Positions 1 to 6,021 are shown, numbered from the stretch's first letter. The stretch: 6,959 nucleotides of DNA from Pseudomonadota bacterium (GCA_023428515.1 JAEYXI010000053.1:1-6959); one strand, 5' to 3'. The notes: a model not told the origin generated them from the letters alone. Program-made: numbers and translations.

Positions 1-351
1 GGCATGGACATGGATATGGGCATGGACATGGACGGCATGGACATGGACGGCATGGACATGCGCGGCATGGACATGGACGGCATGGACATGGACGGCATGG
101 ACATGGACGGCATGGACATGAGCGGCATGGACATGAGCGGCATGGACATGAGCGGCATGGACATGAGTGGCATGGACATGGGTAACAACGGTGGCGGCAA
201 CGATCCCGACGGGAACGACAGCAGCAATCCGGGCATGGCCGGCGACGGGACTGACAATGACGGGCCGGCTGGCATGGGCATGAACGGCATGGATATGGCC
301 GGCATGGACATGGACATGAGCGGCATGGGCATGGACGGCATGGGCATGTAG
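1..351 (+). CDS. Met/Asp/Gly-rich repeat protein, 5'-truncated by the window edge
   Basis: No enzyme family is recognised. The frame is already open at base 1, so only the C-terminal part is seen (116 codons before the TAG at 349-351); the true start and any signal peptide lie outside. The visible part has ten consecutive MDMxG pentapeptides (x is D, R or S) plus a partial eleventh. An Asn/Asp/Gly linker follows (about residues 60-90 counted from the first Met), then a second degenerate Met-rich stretch with GM, MDM and MGM steps. About 37 of 115 residues are Met, and only M, D, G, S, N, A, P, T and a single R occur. Retention of the Met pattern after the DNA repeats end, and synonymous changes (gac/gat, agc/agt), support this frame. 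Closely spaced Met is known to bind Cu(I) or Ag(I) in periplasmic metal proteins, so metal binding or a surface role is possible but inferred. It lies 66 nt upstream of the membrane SpeE-like gene and is probably co-transcribed with it. It could also be simply a low-complexity secreted protein. Confidence 0.72.
   Translation, partial: GMDMDMGMDMDGMDMDGMDMRGMDMDGMDMDGMDMDGMDMSGMDMSGMDMSGMDMSGMDMGNNGGGNDPDGNDSSNPGMAGDGTDNDGPAGMGMNGMDMAGMDMDMSGMGMDGMGM
22..183 (+). repeat. 15-bp in-frame tandem repeat (MDMxG units)
   Basis: Ten units of exactly 15 bp occupy 22-171, followed by a 12-bp partial unit to 183. Each unit reads atg-gac-atg-xxx-ggc. The variable codon is gac in units 1, 2, 4, 5 and 6, cgc in unit 3, agc in units 7-9 and agt in unit 10. 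The clean switch from Asp-type to Ser-type units suggests expansion by separate block duplications. Arrays of this kind often vary in copy number between strains by replication slippage; that is inference here. Confidence 0.9.
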
Positions 352-361
352 CGCGCGAGCG

Positions 362-403
362 AATTCCCAGCGGTTCTCAGTAGCTAGTTGCTCTGCGGGA
401 ATT
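362..403 (+). promoter_or_regulatory. Intercistronic inverted repeat next to the ribosome binding site
   Basis: The heptamer aattccc at 362-368 is matched by its complement gggaatt at 397-403, enclosing a 28-nt loop. The right arm ends directly before the GAGG at 404-407 that serves the downstream membrane protein. It could be an mRNA structure modulating translation or 3'-end stability of the upstream message. The stem is short and AT-containing, and there is no T tract, so it is not a convincing terminator. Confidence 0.25.
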
Positions 404-417
404 GAGGTCCAGCCAAC

Positions 418-3400
418 ATGACGGCCGAAGCGAACATCGCCACGCGTATCGCGGTGCCTGGTGCTGTGTCACCGGGAAGGCACCGCGCCATCGCCGCCGC
501 CTGCGCCTTCTTCATGCTGGGCTCGGGCTTTGCGGCGCTGATCTACCAGGTCACCTGGGTCCGGCTTCTCGGTTTGGGCCTGGGTTCCACCTCAGCTTCC
601 ATCAGCATCGTCATCTCGTCCTTCTTTCTCGGGATGTCACTCGGAAGCTATTTTGCCGAACGGGTGGCGCGGACACGGTTCGGGGAACTCAAAGCCTACG
701 CGGCGCTCGTATTGTGCATTGGGCTAAGCGGACTGGTTCTGCTCCCCGTCCTGCTGGATCTCGACTACCTGCTTTCCTTTGCGCCTGCAGTGGGCACGCA
801 GCCGGTGCTGAAGCTGTTCGTGACCCTGCTGCTCCTGATCGTGCCCACGACCTGCATGGGCGCGACATTCCCGGTGATGACTAGCCTGCTTGCCGGTAGC
901 GACGCCAAACTCGGCCGACTGATCAGCCAGCTCTACAGTCTCAACACGTTCGGTGCGGTGGCAGGGGCGGCGCTGTCGGGATTCGTGCTTATCCCCTATC
1001 TTGGCCTCGACGGTTCGATCTACGTGGCCGTGGGCGTCAATCTGCTGATCGGGGTCGTGGCGCTGATGCTTTCCGCGCCCGGCAGGCAATCGGGGCCGAC
1101 CTTGCTCGCCCCGCCCGTCGAGATCGCGCCTGAACTGTCCGAGCAGCGGACTGCCGGCTGGAACGGCGCGGCAGCACTGACGCTCGCGGTGACCGGTTTT
1201 GCGAGCATCGCGACGCAGGTGGGATGGACCAAATACCTCGCCATCTTCGTCGGCAGCACGATATACGGCCTGGCGGCGATCCTCTCCGTCTTCCTGACGG
1301 GGATCGCGCTTGGCGCGTGGCTGATCAGGCCTTGGATCGACCGTTCGCGTTCTTCGGAAGCGCTGCTGGCCCTGGGCTTGCTGGCGACCGGCATCGCGCT
1401 CCTCTTCACCCGCGCCGGCTTGGCTTACCTGCCCGAACTGCAACGCTTGCTCAATGGCGCGGACGTCGGACCGGGGATGTCATCGACGATCCGATACTCC
1501 GCACTGGTCCTTTTGATCCTGCCGCCGACACTGCTGTTCGGCGCCTTGTTCCCTCTCAACCTCAAGGTCTTCTGCGGTGGCGTGACCGGGGCAAAAACGC
1601 TGGTCGGAAAAGCCTACGCGCTGAACACGTTGGCAAGCATTGCGGGAGCCGCCTTTGCCGGCTTCGTGGCGATCCCGCTGTTCGGCACCGACAGACTGCT
1701 GTTCGCGATGGCTGCACTGGTCGCCGCCACCGCTCTGGTCTGGATCGGCCGCACCGCTGTCTCCCCGCGAAAGGTCCAGCTGGGTTTCCTCGGGCTCGTC
1801 ACGGCCGGCGTCGCGGTCGTGCTTCCCGGCATCGACTATCGCCAGCTGATCGCCACTGTCGGCTACGACTACAATTCGAAGTCCGGAAACGAGCCTGAAT
1901 ATCTGTTCCTCAAGGAAGGCAAGGCCGGCGTCATCGGGCTCGTGTCCTACGACGGGAACAAGGTGAAGCTCCAGAACAATGGGCTGAACGAGGCGCAGCT
2001 GACCCAGTCCAGCCCCAACGACGTGCCGCTCATCGAGGCGTTCCTGGGCTTCATCCCCTATGCCCTGCACAAGGATCCGAGCAGCGCTTTCGTCGTCGGA
2101 TTCGGCGGCGGCACGACGACCAGGACCCTGGCCGACACGGATATCAAGGAAATCCGCGTCGTCGAGCTCGAGCCGGCAATCGTCGAGGCGGGACACTTCG
2201 TCAAGGATGGCCCGGTGTCCGCGCTCTCCGATCCCCGAGTCAGCTTGTCCTTCAACGATGCCCGCAACGTGCTGGTGGTCGAAGACAGGAAATACGATCT
2301 GATCATGTCCCAGCCGTCACATCCGTGGCTCGCCGGAACGGCCGGACTGTTCAGCCGCGAATTCTGGCAGATCACCAAGTCCCGCCTCAATCCGGGCGGC
2401 ATATTCGCCCAGTGGGTCAACCTGTTCCGCATGGATGTGCCGACGCTGGAATCGCTGCTGAAATCCTTCTTCAGCGTCTATCCGGAAGGCATGGTCTTCG
2501 CGAATTCGGGCAACATCATCATGGTCGGCTCGGTCGATCCGCTGACCTTCGACTACAAGCGGTTCAATGCGTTGCTTGCGGAACCCGTGTTCAAGGCGAA
2601 ATTCGCGGGCAACAACATCCGCGACGTCAACGACGTGCTCTGGTATTTCTCGCTGACGCGGGACGAGGCGGTGGAAGCGTCGAAGGATGCCATCCCCAGC
2701 ACCGACACCAATGTGATCTCCGAGGTCAGGCTCTCGAGGCTGGTTGAAAGTCCGACGGGTGAAAACAGCCCGACGGCGTTCCTGGACCGCCACTCGTCGA
2801 TGGACGTAGCCGGCTACCTGGGAAGCAATGTGGAGAGCAAGCTGGCGCTGCTCGCGATGTATTTCCTCAGGGAGGAGGCCTATTGGCGAGCCGACCTGAC
2901 GATTGCGCAGGTTGCAGGGATCGACGCCCGGGTCGCCCGGACGCTGAAGCACCGGCGGGCGATCGAGATGCTCGATTTCGCGACCGCCACCGAACTCTAC
3001 TACCGGTACACGTCGTGGCCGAGCGAAACCCATCTGGTGCAAGCCGGCATCATGATGGAGATCGGGGCATATGGTGAAGCGCGCGCGGCCCTGGATCGCG
3101 CAGAAAATTCGGATGAAAAGCGGGCCGAGCTCCAGCGCCTGGCCTATCTGCAGGGGATCGCTCCAAACGAGGAAGTCAGGACCGGTACCGTCTGGTCGCT
3201 GATCGCGCTCGCCGATGCCGGCGACGAGGCCGCGGGGAAGCGTCTGGCGGCACGCGCAGCAAAAGCCGATCTCCCCGACGACGCCAGGCTCTATGTCGAC
3301 AAGACCCTGTTGCGCCACTTCGCATCGGCGCGTGACGATCGCGAGCTCCAGAAAACGTCGCTCGCCCTCTCCGAAGAGGTGAAGCGCCTGGGCAAGAGAC

Positions 3401-3540
3401 TCGCCAAGGTGGCGGAGCGGGCGCTCGACGCCGGCAACGCCCGCATCGCGGCCCTGGCTTTGAAGAGCATCGAAGCACTGGACGACAAGCCCGAGGGCTT
3501 CGACGACATGCGGCTGCGGCTCAACCAACTGGGCAGCTAG
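418..3540 (+). CDS. Polytopic membrane protein with a divergent spermidine-synthase-like domain and a C-terminal helical domain
   Basis: Belongs to the fused membrane/spermidine-synthase-like family (1040 aa). Residues 24-218 and 251-445 are two related six-helix bundles: each starts with a QVxW motif (Q44-W47, Q267-W270) and has an LNT helix (L175-T177, L402-T404) running into G-F-x-x-I-P. A 13th hydrophobic segment spans about 453-471. Residues about 485-700 form the SpeE-like Rossmann domain: glycine loop G561-G565, acidic strand E583/E585, D627 through S631-Q632, P636-W637, L644-F645 and N658-P-G-G661. The Asp of the canonical GGGDGG loop aligns with G564 and the second catalytic Asp with Q632, so ordinary aminopropyl transfer to a polyamine is unlikely, while SAM-like nucleoside binding remains plausible. 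Residues about 720-1040 are mostly helical and vaguely TPR-like. Arg-rich even-numbered loops suggest the N-terminus is cytoplasmic and the SpeE domain periplasmic. ATG 418 has GAGG ten nucleotides upstream. Substrate unknown; it follows the Met-rich protein gene by 66 nt, probably in one operon. Confidence 0.9.
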   Translation: MTAEANIATRIAVPGAVSPGRHRAIAAACAFFMLGSGFAALIYQVTWVRLLGLGLGSTSASISIVISSFFLGMSLGSYFAERVARTRFGELKAYAALVLCIGLSGLVLLPVLLDLDYLLSFAPAVGTQPVLKLFVTLLLLIVPTTCMGATFPVMTSLLAGSDAKLGRLISQLYSLNTFGAVAGAALSGFVLIPYLGLDGSIYVAVGVNLLIGVVALMLSAPGRQSGPTLLAPPVEIAPELSEQRTAGWNGAAALTLAVTGFASIATQVGWTKYLAIFVGSTIYGLAAILSVFLTGIALGAWLIRPWIDRSRSSEALLALGLLATGIALLFTRAGLAYLPELQRLLNGADVGPGMSSTIRYSALVLLILPPTLLFGALFPLNLKVFCGGVTGAKTLVGKAYALNTLASIAGAAFAGFVAIPLFGTDRLLFAMAALVAATALVWIGRTAVSPRKVQLGFLGLVTAGVAVVLPGIDYRQLIATVGYDYNSKSGNEPEYLFLKEGKAGVIGLVSYDGNKVKLQNNGLNEAQLTQSSPNDVPLIEAFLGFIPYALHKDPSSAFVVGFGGGTTTRTLADTDIKEIRVVELEPAIVEAGHFVKDGPVSALSDPRVSLSFNDARNVLVVEDRKYDLIMSQPSHPWLAGTAGLFSREFWQITKSRLNPGGIFAQWVNLFRMDVPTLESLLKSFFSVYPEGMVFANSGNIIMVGSVDPLTFDYKRFNALLAEPVFKAKFAGNNIRDVNDVLWYFSLTRDEAVEASKDAIPSTDTNVISEVRLSRLVESPTGENSPTAFLDRHSSMDVAGYLGSNVESKLALLAMYFLREEAYWRADLTIAQVAGIDARVARTLKHRRAIEMLDFATATELYYRYTSWPSETHLVQAGIMMEIGAYGEARAALDRAENSDEKRAELQRLAYLQGIAPNEEVRTGTVWSLIALADAGDEAAGKRLAARAAKADLPDDARLYVDKTLLRHFASARDDRELQKTSLALSEEVKRLGKRLAKVAERALDAGNARIAALALKSIEALDDKPEGFDDMRLRLNQLGS

Positions 3541-3603
3541 GCCAGCCTTCTCCGCAAATTCCTGTCCGACAGCGGGCGTCGGCGTCCCATCGATAAGTCG
3601 CGC

Positions 3604-3637
3604 CTGGCGCAATCAGCGCGGCCGAAACATGCGCCAG
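3604..3637 (+). other. Weak inverted repeat in the gap after the membrane protein gene
   Basis: The heptamer ctggcgc (3604-3610) is complemented by gcgccag (3631-3637) around a 20-nt loop. No T tract follows on either strand, so an intrinsic terminator is not supported. It sits in the 166-nt gap 3541-3706, which must hold the promoter of the aldo/keto reductase unit if that unit is transcribed separately. No convincing -35/-10 pair was seen there. Confidence 0.2.
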
Positions 3638-3706
3638 CCGTTGGCGGCGCCGGGTATCTCACCTAGATAGGTCTCGGGAGGACGGCCAACCTTCGAAGGA
3701 CAGGAT

Positions 3707-4537
3707 ATGCCCGAGCAGATCAAACTGAACGACGGAACCTCCATTCCCCAACTGGGCCTCGGGGTCTGGCAGGTCGATCCCGACATCACCGCCAAGGTCG
3801 TCGGATGGGGCATCGAGGCCGGATACCGGCTCATCGACACGGCGCAAGGCTATCGCAACGAGGAAGGCGTGGGCGAGGCGATCCGCGCCGCGAGCGTTCC
3901 GAGGAGCGAGCTCTACATCACATCGAAGCTGCGCAACGGGGCGCATCGGCGCGACGACGCGCTCGCCGCTTTCGACGACACGATGGAAAAGCTCGGCATC
4001 GAGCAGCTCGATTTGTTCCTGATCCACTGGCCGCTGCCCAGCCAGGACAAATATGTCGAGGCGTGGAAGGCGCTGATCGAACTCAGGGATACCGGCCGCA
4101 TCAAGTCGATCGGCGTCTCGAACTTCAACCAGGATCATCTAGAGCGCATCATCGGCGAGACAGGCGTCACCCCTGTCGTCAACCAGGTCGAGCTCCATCC
4201 GCGTTTCCAGCAGCGCGGCATCAGGGACTTCCACGCCAAGCACGACATCAGGATCGAGAGCTGGAGTCCGCTTGGCAGCGGCCGGCTTCTCGACGATCCG
4301 ACCCTCGGCGCGATCGCCAGGAAACATGGCAAGACCGTCGCGCAGGCGATCATCCGTTGGCATCTTCAGCAGGGGTTGATCGTCATCCCGAAGTCGGTCA
4401 ACAGGGACCGCATCGCGGCCAATTTCGACGTCTTCGACTTCGAGCTGGATGCGGACGACCTGAAGGCGATCGAAGGGCTGGATTCAAGCGATGGCCGCAC
4501 CGGGTCGAACCCGGCGACGGCGTCGTTCCTGTTCTGA
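3707..4537 (+). CDS. Aldo/keto reductase (2,5-diketo-gluconate reductase-like)
   Basis: NAD(P)H-dependent soluble oxidoreductase of the aldo/keto reductase superfamily, expected to reduce aldehydes or ketones in the cytoplasm. The 276 residues match a full TIM-barrel member. The catalytic tetrad is complete: D44 (in LIDTAQGY), Y49, K74 and H107 (in LIHWP). The GVSNF strand motif (about 136-140), the NQVELHP motif and the late IPKSVNRDRI segment, which contacts the 2'-phosphate of NADPH in this family, are all present, so NADPH preference is likely. The usual TKLWN after the catalytic Lys strand is SKLRN here, replacing a Trp that lines the substrate pocket in many members; this may shift substrate range. 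ATG 3707 has AAGGA at 3696-3700, six nucleotides upstream. A YCII-related gene follows 33 nt after the stop, so a two-gene transcript is likely. The sequence shows the subfamily only; the physiological substrate cannot be read from it. Confidence 0.93.
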   Translation: MPEQIKLNDGTSIPQLGLGVWQVDPDITAKVVGWGIEAGYRLIDTAQGYRNEEGVGEAIRAASVPRSELYITSKLRNGAHRRDDALAAFDDTMEKLGIEQLDLFLIHWPLPSQDKYVEAWKALIELRDTGRIKSIGVSNFNQDHLERIIGETGVTPVVNQVELHPRFQQRGIRDFHAKHDIRIESWSPLGSGRLLDDPTLGAIARKHGKTVAQAIIRWHLQQGLIVIPKSVNRDRIAANFDVFDFELDADDLKAIEGLDSSDGRTGSNPATASFLF

Positions 4538-4570
4538 GAGCGCCGACAGTCGAGATGGGAGGTTAGCTCG

Positions 4571-4933
4571 ATGCTCTATGCAATTCTCGCCTATCACGAA
4601 GAGGAGAAGATCTCGTCGCTGACGCCGCAAGACGCCGCCGCGCTGATGTCCAGGCTGCTGACGGTCCAGGCGAAGATGGTCGAGGAAGGCACCCTTGGAT
4701 CGCAGGTGCGGCTTGGCCCGACCAAAGAGGCGCGCACGGTGCGCGCCAACGGCATGGTGCTCGATGGGCCTTTCGCCGAGACCAAGGAGCACCTGCTGGG
4801 GTTCTACATGGTCGACTGCGAGACGCCGGACGCGGCGGTCGCGATCGCTCGCGACCTTCAGCGGGTCAACCCTACTGCCGTCTACGAAATCCGGCCGGTG
4901 CCGCTCCATGTTCCGGGCGCGCCGATCGGCTGA
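4571..4933 (+). CDS. YCII-related (DGPF) domain protein
   Basis: A single-domain 120-residue protein of the YCII-related family. The family hallmark is at residues 65-73 (DGPFAETKE), followed by a strand LLGFYMVD, then an acidic-Ala helix and the terminal YEIRP segment typical of these dimeric alpha/beta-barrel (ferredoxin-like) proteins. Some relatives are small enzymes or partners of ECF sigma factors, but no sigma factor gene is nearby and the role is unknown. The start is well supported: GGGAGG at 4557-4562 lies eight nucleotides before ATG 4571. The 33-nt gap from the aldo/keto reductase and the same strand indicate co-transcription. The strong palindrome at 4936-4978 begins three bases after the stop codon and may protect or end the transcript. 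Confidence 0.92.
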   Translation: MLYAILAYHEEEKISSLTPQDAAALMSRLLTVQAKMVEEGTLGSQVRLGPTKEARTVRANGMVLDGPFAETKEHLLGFYMVDCETPDAAVAIARDLQRVNPTAVYEIRPVPLHVPGAPIG

Positions 4934-4935
4934 TC

Positions 4936-5039
4936 CTAAAGCACGTTGCGTGAAAGGGATTCACGCAACGTGCTTTAGCTATTTCATATTACGCATGTCT
5001 TCGTCCCGAAACCGCTGCACACTTTCGGGAGACATGCGT
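4936..5039. repeat. Two-palindrome intergenic repeat element, rhizobial type
   Basis: The first palindrome is a perfect 19-bp inverted repeat, 4936-4954 with 4960-4978, around the 5-nt loop aggga. The second has outer arms acgcatgtct (4991-5000) and agacatgcgt (5030-5039), and inner arms cccgaaa (5005-5011) and tttcggg (5023-5029), with a four-base bulge and an 11-nt loop. I recall paired elements of this shape, with a ctaaagc.. hairpin followed by a gcatgtc..cccgaaac.. hairpin, as dispersed intergenic repeats in Mesorhizobium and relatives; this is from memory, not a search. It fills the whole gap between convergent genes, and its last base is the first base (+ strand) of the SDR stop codon. 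Neither hairpin has a clear T tract, so any terminator or mRNA-stabilising role is inferred. Confidence 0.82.
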
Positions 5040-5809
5040 TAGCCACGCCCGACGAACGGCATCTTGGTCGCCATTACCGTGAGGAAAAGCACGTTGGCAT
5101 CGGGCGGCAGGCTCGCCATGTAGACCACCGCTTCCGCCACACGCTGCACGTCCATCACGGCCTCCACGGCCGTCTCGCCATTCGCTTGCGGCATGCCTGT
5201 CGTCATCGAGCGCGCCATGTCGGTAAGAGCGTTGCCGATGTCGATCTGGCCGCAAGCGATGTCGAAGGGACGCCCGTCGAGCGCCAGCGACTTGGTCAGG
5301 CCGGTGATTGCGTGCTTCGTCGCCGTATAGGGCACCGAGCCGGGGCGAGGGGCGTGCGCCGAGATCGAGCCGTTGTTGATGATGCGCCCGCCCATCGGCT
5401 TCTGCTTGCGCATGGCGGCGAAGGCCGCGCGGGCGATCAGGAAGGAGCCGGTGAGGTTGACGGCAACGACGTCGTTCCAGACCTCGACCGGCACCTCGTC
5501 GATGGTCGAGGTCTTGAAGCCCATGCCGGCATTGTTGAAGACGAGGTCGACGCGGCCGAACGCCTTTTCCACCTCTGCAAAGAGGGCATCGACCTCGGCC
5601 GGCTTGGTCACGTCGCAGGAGACGGCCAGCGCTTTTGCGCCGGCGGCCGATTTCTCGGCTTCGGCAACCGCCTCGTCGAGCAGGTTCTTGCGGCGGCCGA
5701 CGAATACCGTGTTCCAGCCGTCGGCGAGCAGCGCGGCCGCCGTTGCCTTGCCTATGCCCGTGCCGGCGCCGCTGACGATCGCGGTCTTGCCGTTTGCGGA
5801 TTTTGCCAT
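5039..5809 (-). CDS. SDR family NAD(P)-dependent oxidoreductase
   Basis: A classical short-chain dehydrogenase/reductase of 256 residues with a cytoplasmic Rossmann fold; substrate unknown. Cofactor loop G14-A-G-T-G18-I-G20 (preceded by S13 instead of the usual Thr), the G38-R39-R40 end of the second strand (basic residues suggesting NADP(H)), D66-V67 contacting adenine, N92-N93-A-G95, and the catalytic set N118, S148, Y161 and K165 are all visible. The segment after the sixth strand reads C186-G-Q-I-D-I-G-N193 where most SDRs have a Pro-Gly motif. I chose ATG 5809-5807 because the protein begins right before the first strand and GGGAG/AAGGA lies at 5823-5814 on the minus strand; a TTG about 69 nt upstream would add an unrelated leader. 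The last codons run into the intergenic palindrome. It is convergent with the DGPF gene and separated from the upstream DUF533 gene by a terminator, so it is probably monocistronic. Confidence 0.93.
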   Translation of the reverse strand: MAKSANGKTAIVSGAGTGIGKATAAALLADGWNTVFVGRRKNLLDEAVAEAEKSAAGAKALAVSCDVTKPAEVDALFAEVEKAFGRVDLVFNNAGMGFKTSTIDEVPVEVWNDVVAVNLTGSFLIARAAFAAMRKQKPMGGRIINNGSISAHAPRPGSVPYTATKHAITGLTKSLALDGRPFDIACGQIDIGNALTDMARSMTTGMPQANGETAVEAVMDVQRVAEAVVYMASLPPDANVLFLTVMATKMPFVGRG

Positions 5810-5839
5810 TCCGTCCTTCTCCCTTTTCGAGGGTGCAAC

Positions 5840-5868
5840 ACATGGCAAACGGGAGAGAGCTAGGCAAG
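5840..5868 (-). promoter_or_regulatory. Candidate sigma-70 promoter of the SDR gene
   Basis: Minus-strand CTTGCC (5868-5863) and CCATGT (5845-5840) are separated by 17 nt. They resemble the rhizobial housekeeping pattern CTTGAC-N17-CTATAT at 9 of 12 positions. Transcription would start near 5833, giving a leader of roughly 24 nt that contains the GGGAGAAGGA ribosome binding region. It lies just downstream of the terminator of the preceding gene, where a new promoter is needed. Confidence 0.4.
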
Positions 5869-5875
5869 CGGCAAA

Positions 5876-5903
5876 CAAAAAGGGCGGCCATTGGCGACCG
5901 CCC
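5876..5903 (-). terminator. Rho-independent terminator of the DUF533 gene
   Basis: On the minus strand a GGGCGG stem arm (5903-5898) pairs with CCGCCC (5887-5882) across a 10-nt loop. It is followed at once by TTTTT (5881-5877) and then GTTTG. The GC-rich stem plus U tract is the standard intrinsic terminator layout. It is about 118 nt past the stop codon of the DUF533 gene and points in the same direction, so it most likely ends that transcript. It insulates the SDR gene. Confidence 0.72.
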
Positions 5904-5969
5904 CAGTTCGCAGATCAAGCTTGGGAGGAGAAGGCCCGATCCGACTGCGTCAAAGCATGCGCCCCATTG

Positions 5970-5986
5970 GTTAACGAAAGCTTAAC
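5970..5986. promoter_or_regulatory. Perfect CtrA-type box TTAA-N7-TTAAC
   Basis: TTAACGAAAGCTTAAC (5971-5986) matches the alphaproteobacterial CtrA consensus TTAA-N7-TTAAC at every fixed position. Because it is framed by G5970 and C5986, it reads as a full site on both strands. It sits in the 212-nt gap between the DUF533 stop and the SDR start, about 100 nt upstream of the SDR promoter candidate and on the far side of the terminator. Its target gene is therefore unclear. Confidence 0.45.
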
Positions 5987-6021
5987 GGCTGTAAGCCCGC
6001 TGCCGACGCAACTTGCGCGTG

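Noticed and set aside
22..183. CRISPR array
   Set aside because: The 15-bp units are directly contiguous, in-frame and without unique spacers.
3..185. Third + frame through the tandem repeat encodes His/Gly repeats (HGHGR, HGHER)
   Set aside because: It stops at 183-185 exactly where the repeats end, while the Met-rich frame stays open to 351 and keeps its pattern in the degenerate second block. The His-rich reading is a by-product of the 15-bp unit.
724..1443. 239-codon minus-strand open frame inside the membrane protein gene
   Set aside because: Gln/Arg/His-rich antisense shadow without domain features.
418..3540. Calling the large gene a true spermidine synthase (speE)
   Set aside because: Both catalytic Asp positions appear substituted and the domain is predicted on the periplasmic side, so the gene symbol would mislead.
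2317..3612. 431-codon open frame on the minus strand opposite the membrane protein gene
   Set aside because: Antisense shadow of a GC-rich gene: no recognisable domain and an Arg/Gln/His-heavy low-quality composition, whereas the + strand protein has clear family motifs throughout.
4936..4978. Calling the 19-bp palindrome a simple rho-independent terminator
   Set aside because: No T tract follows on either strand, and the adjoining second palindrome makes a dispersed repeat the better description; termination remains possible as a side role.
4989..5918. 309-codon minus-strand open frame overlapping the SDR gene
   Set aside because: Out-of-frame shadow of the SDR with Arg-rich composition and no ribosome binding site; the SDR frame carries all catalytic motifs.
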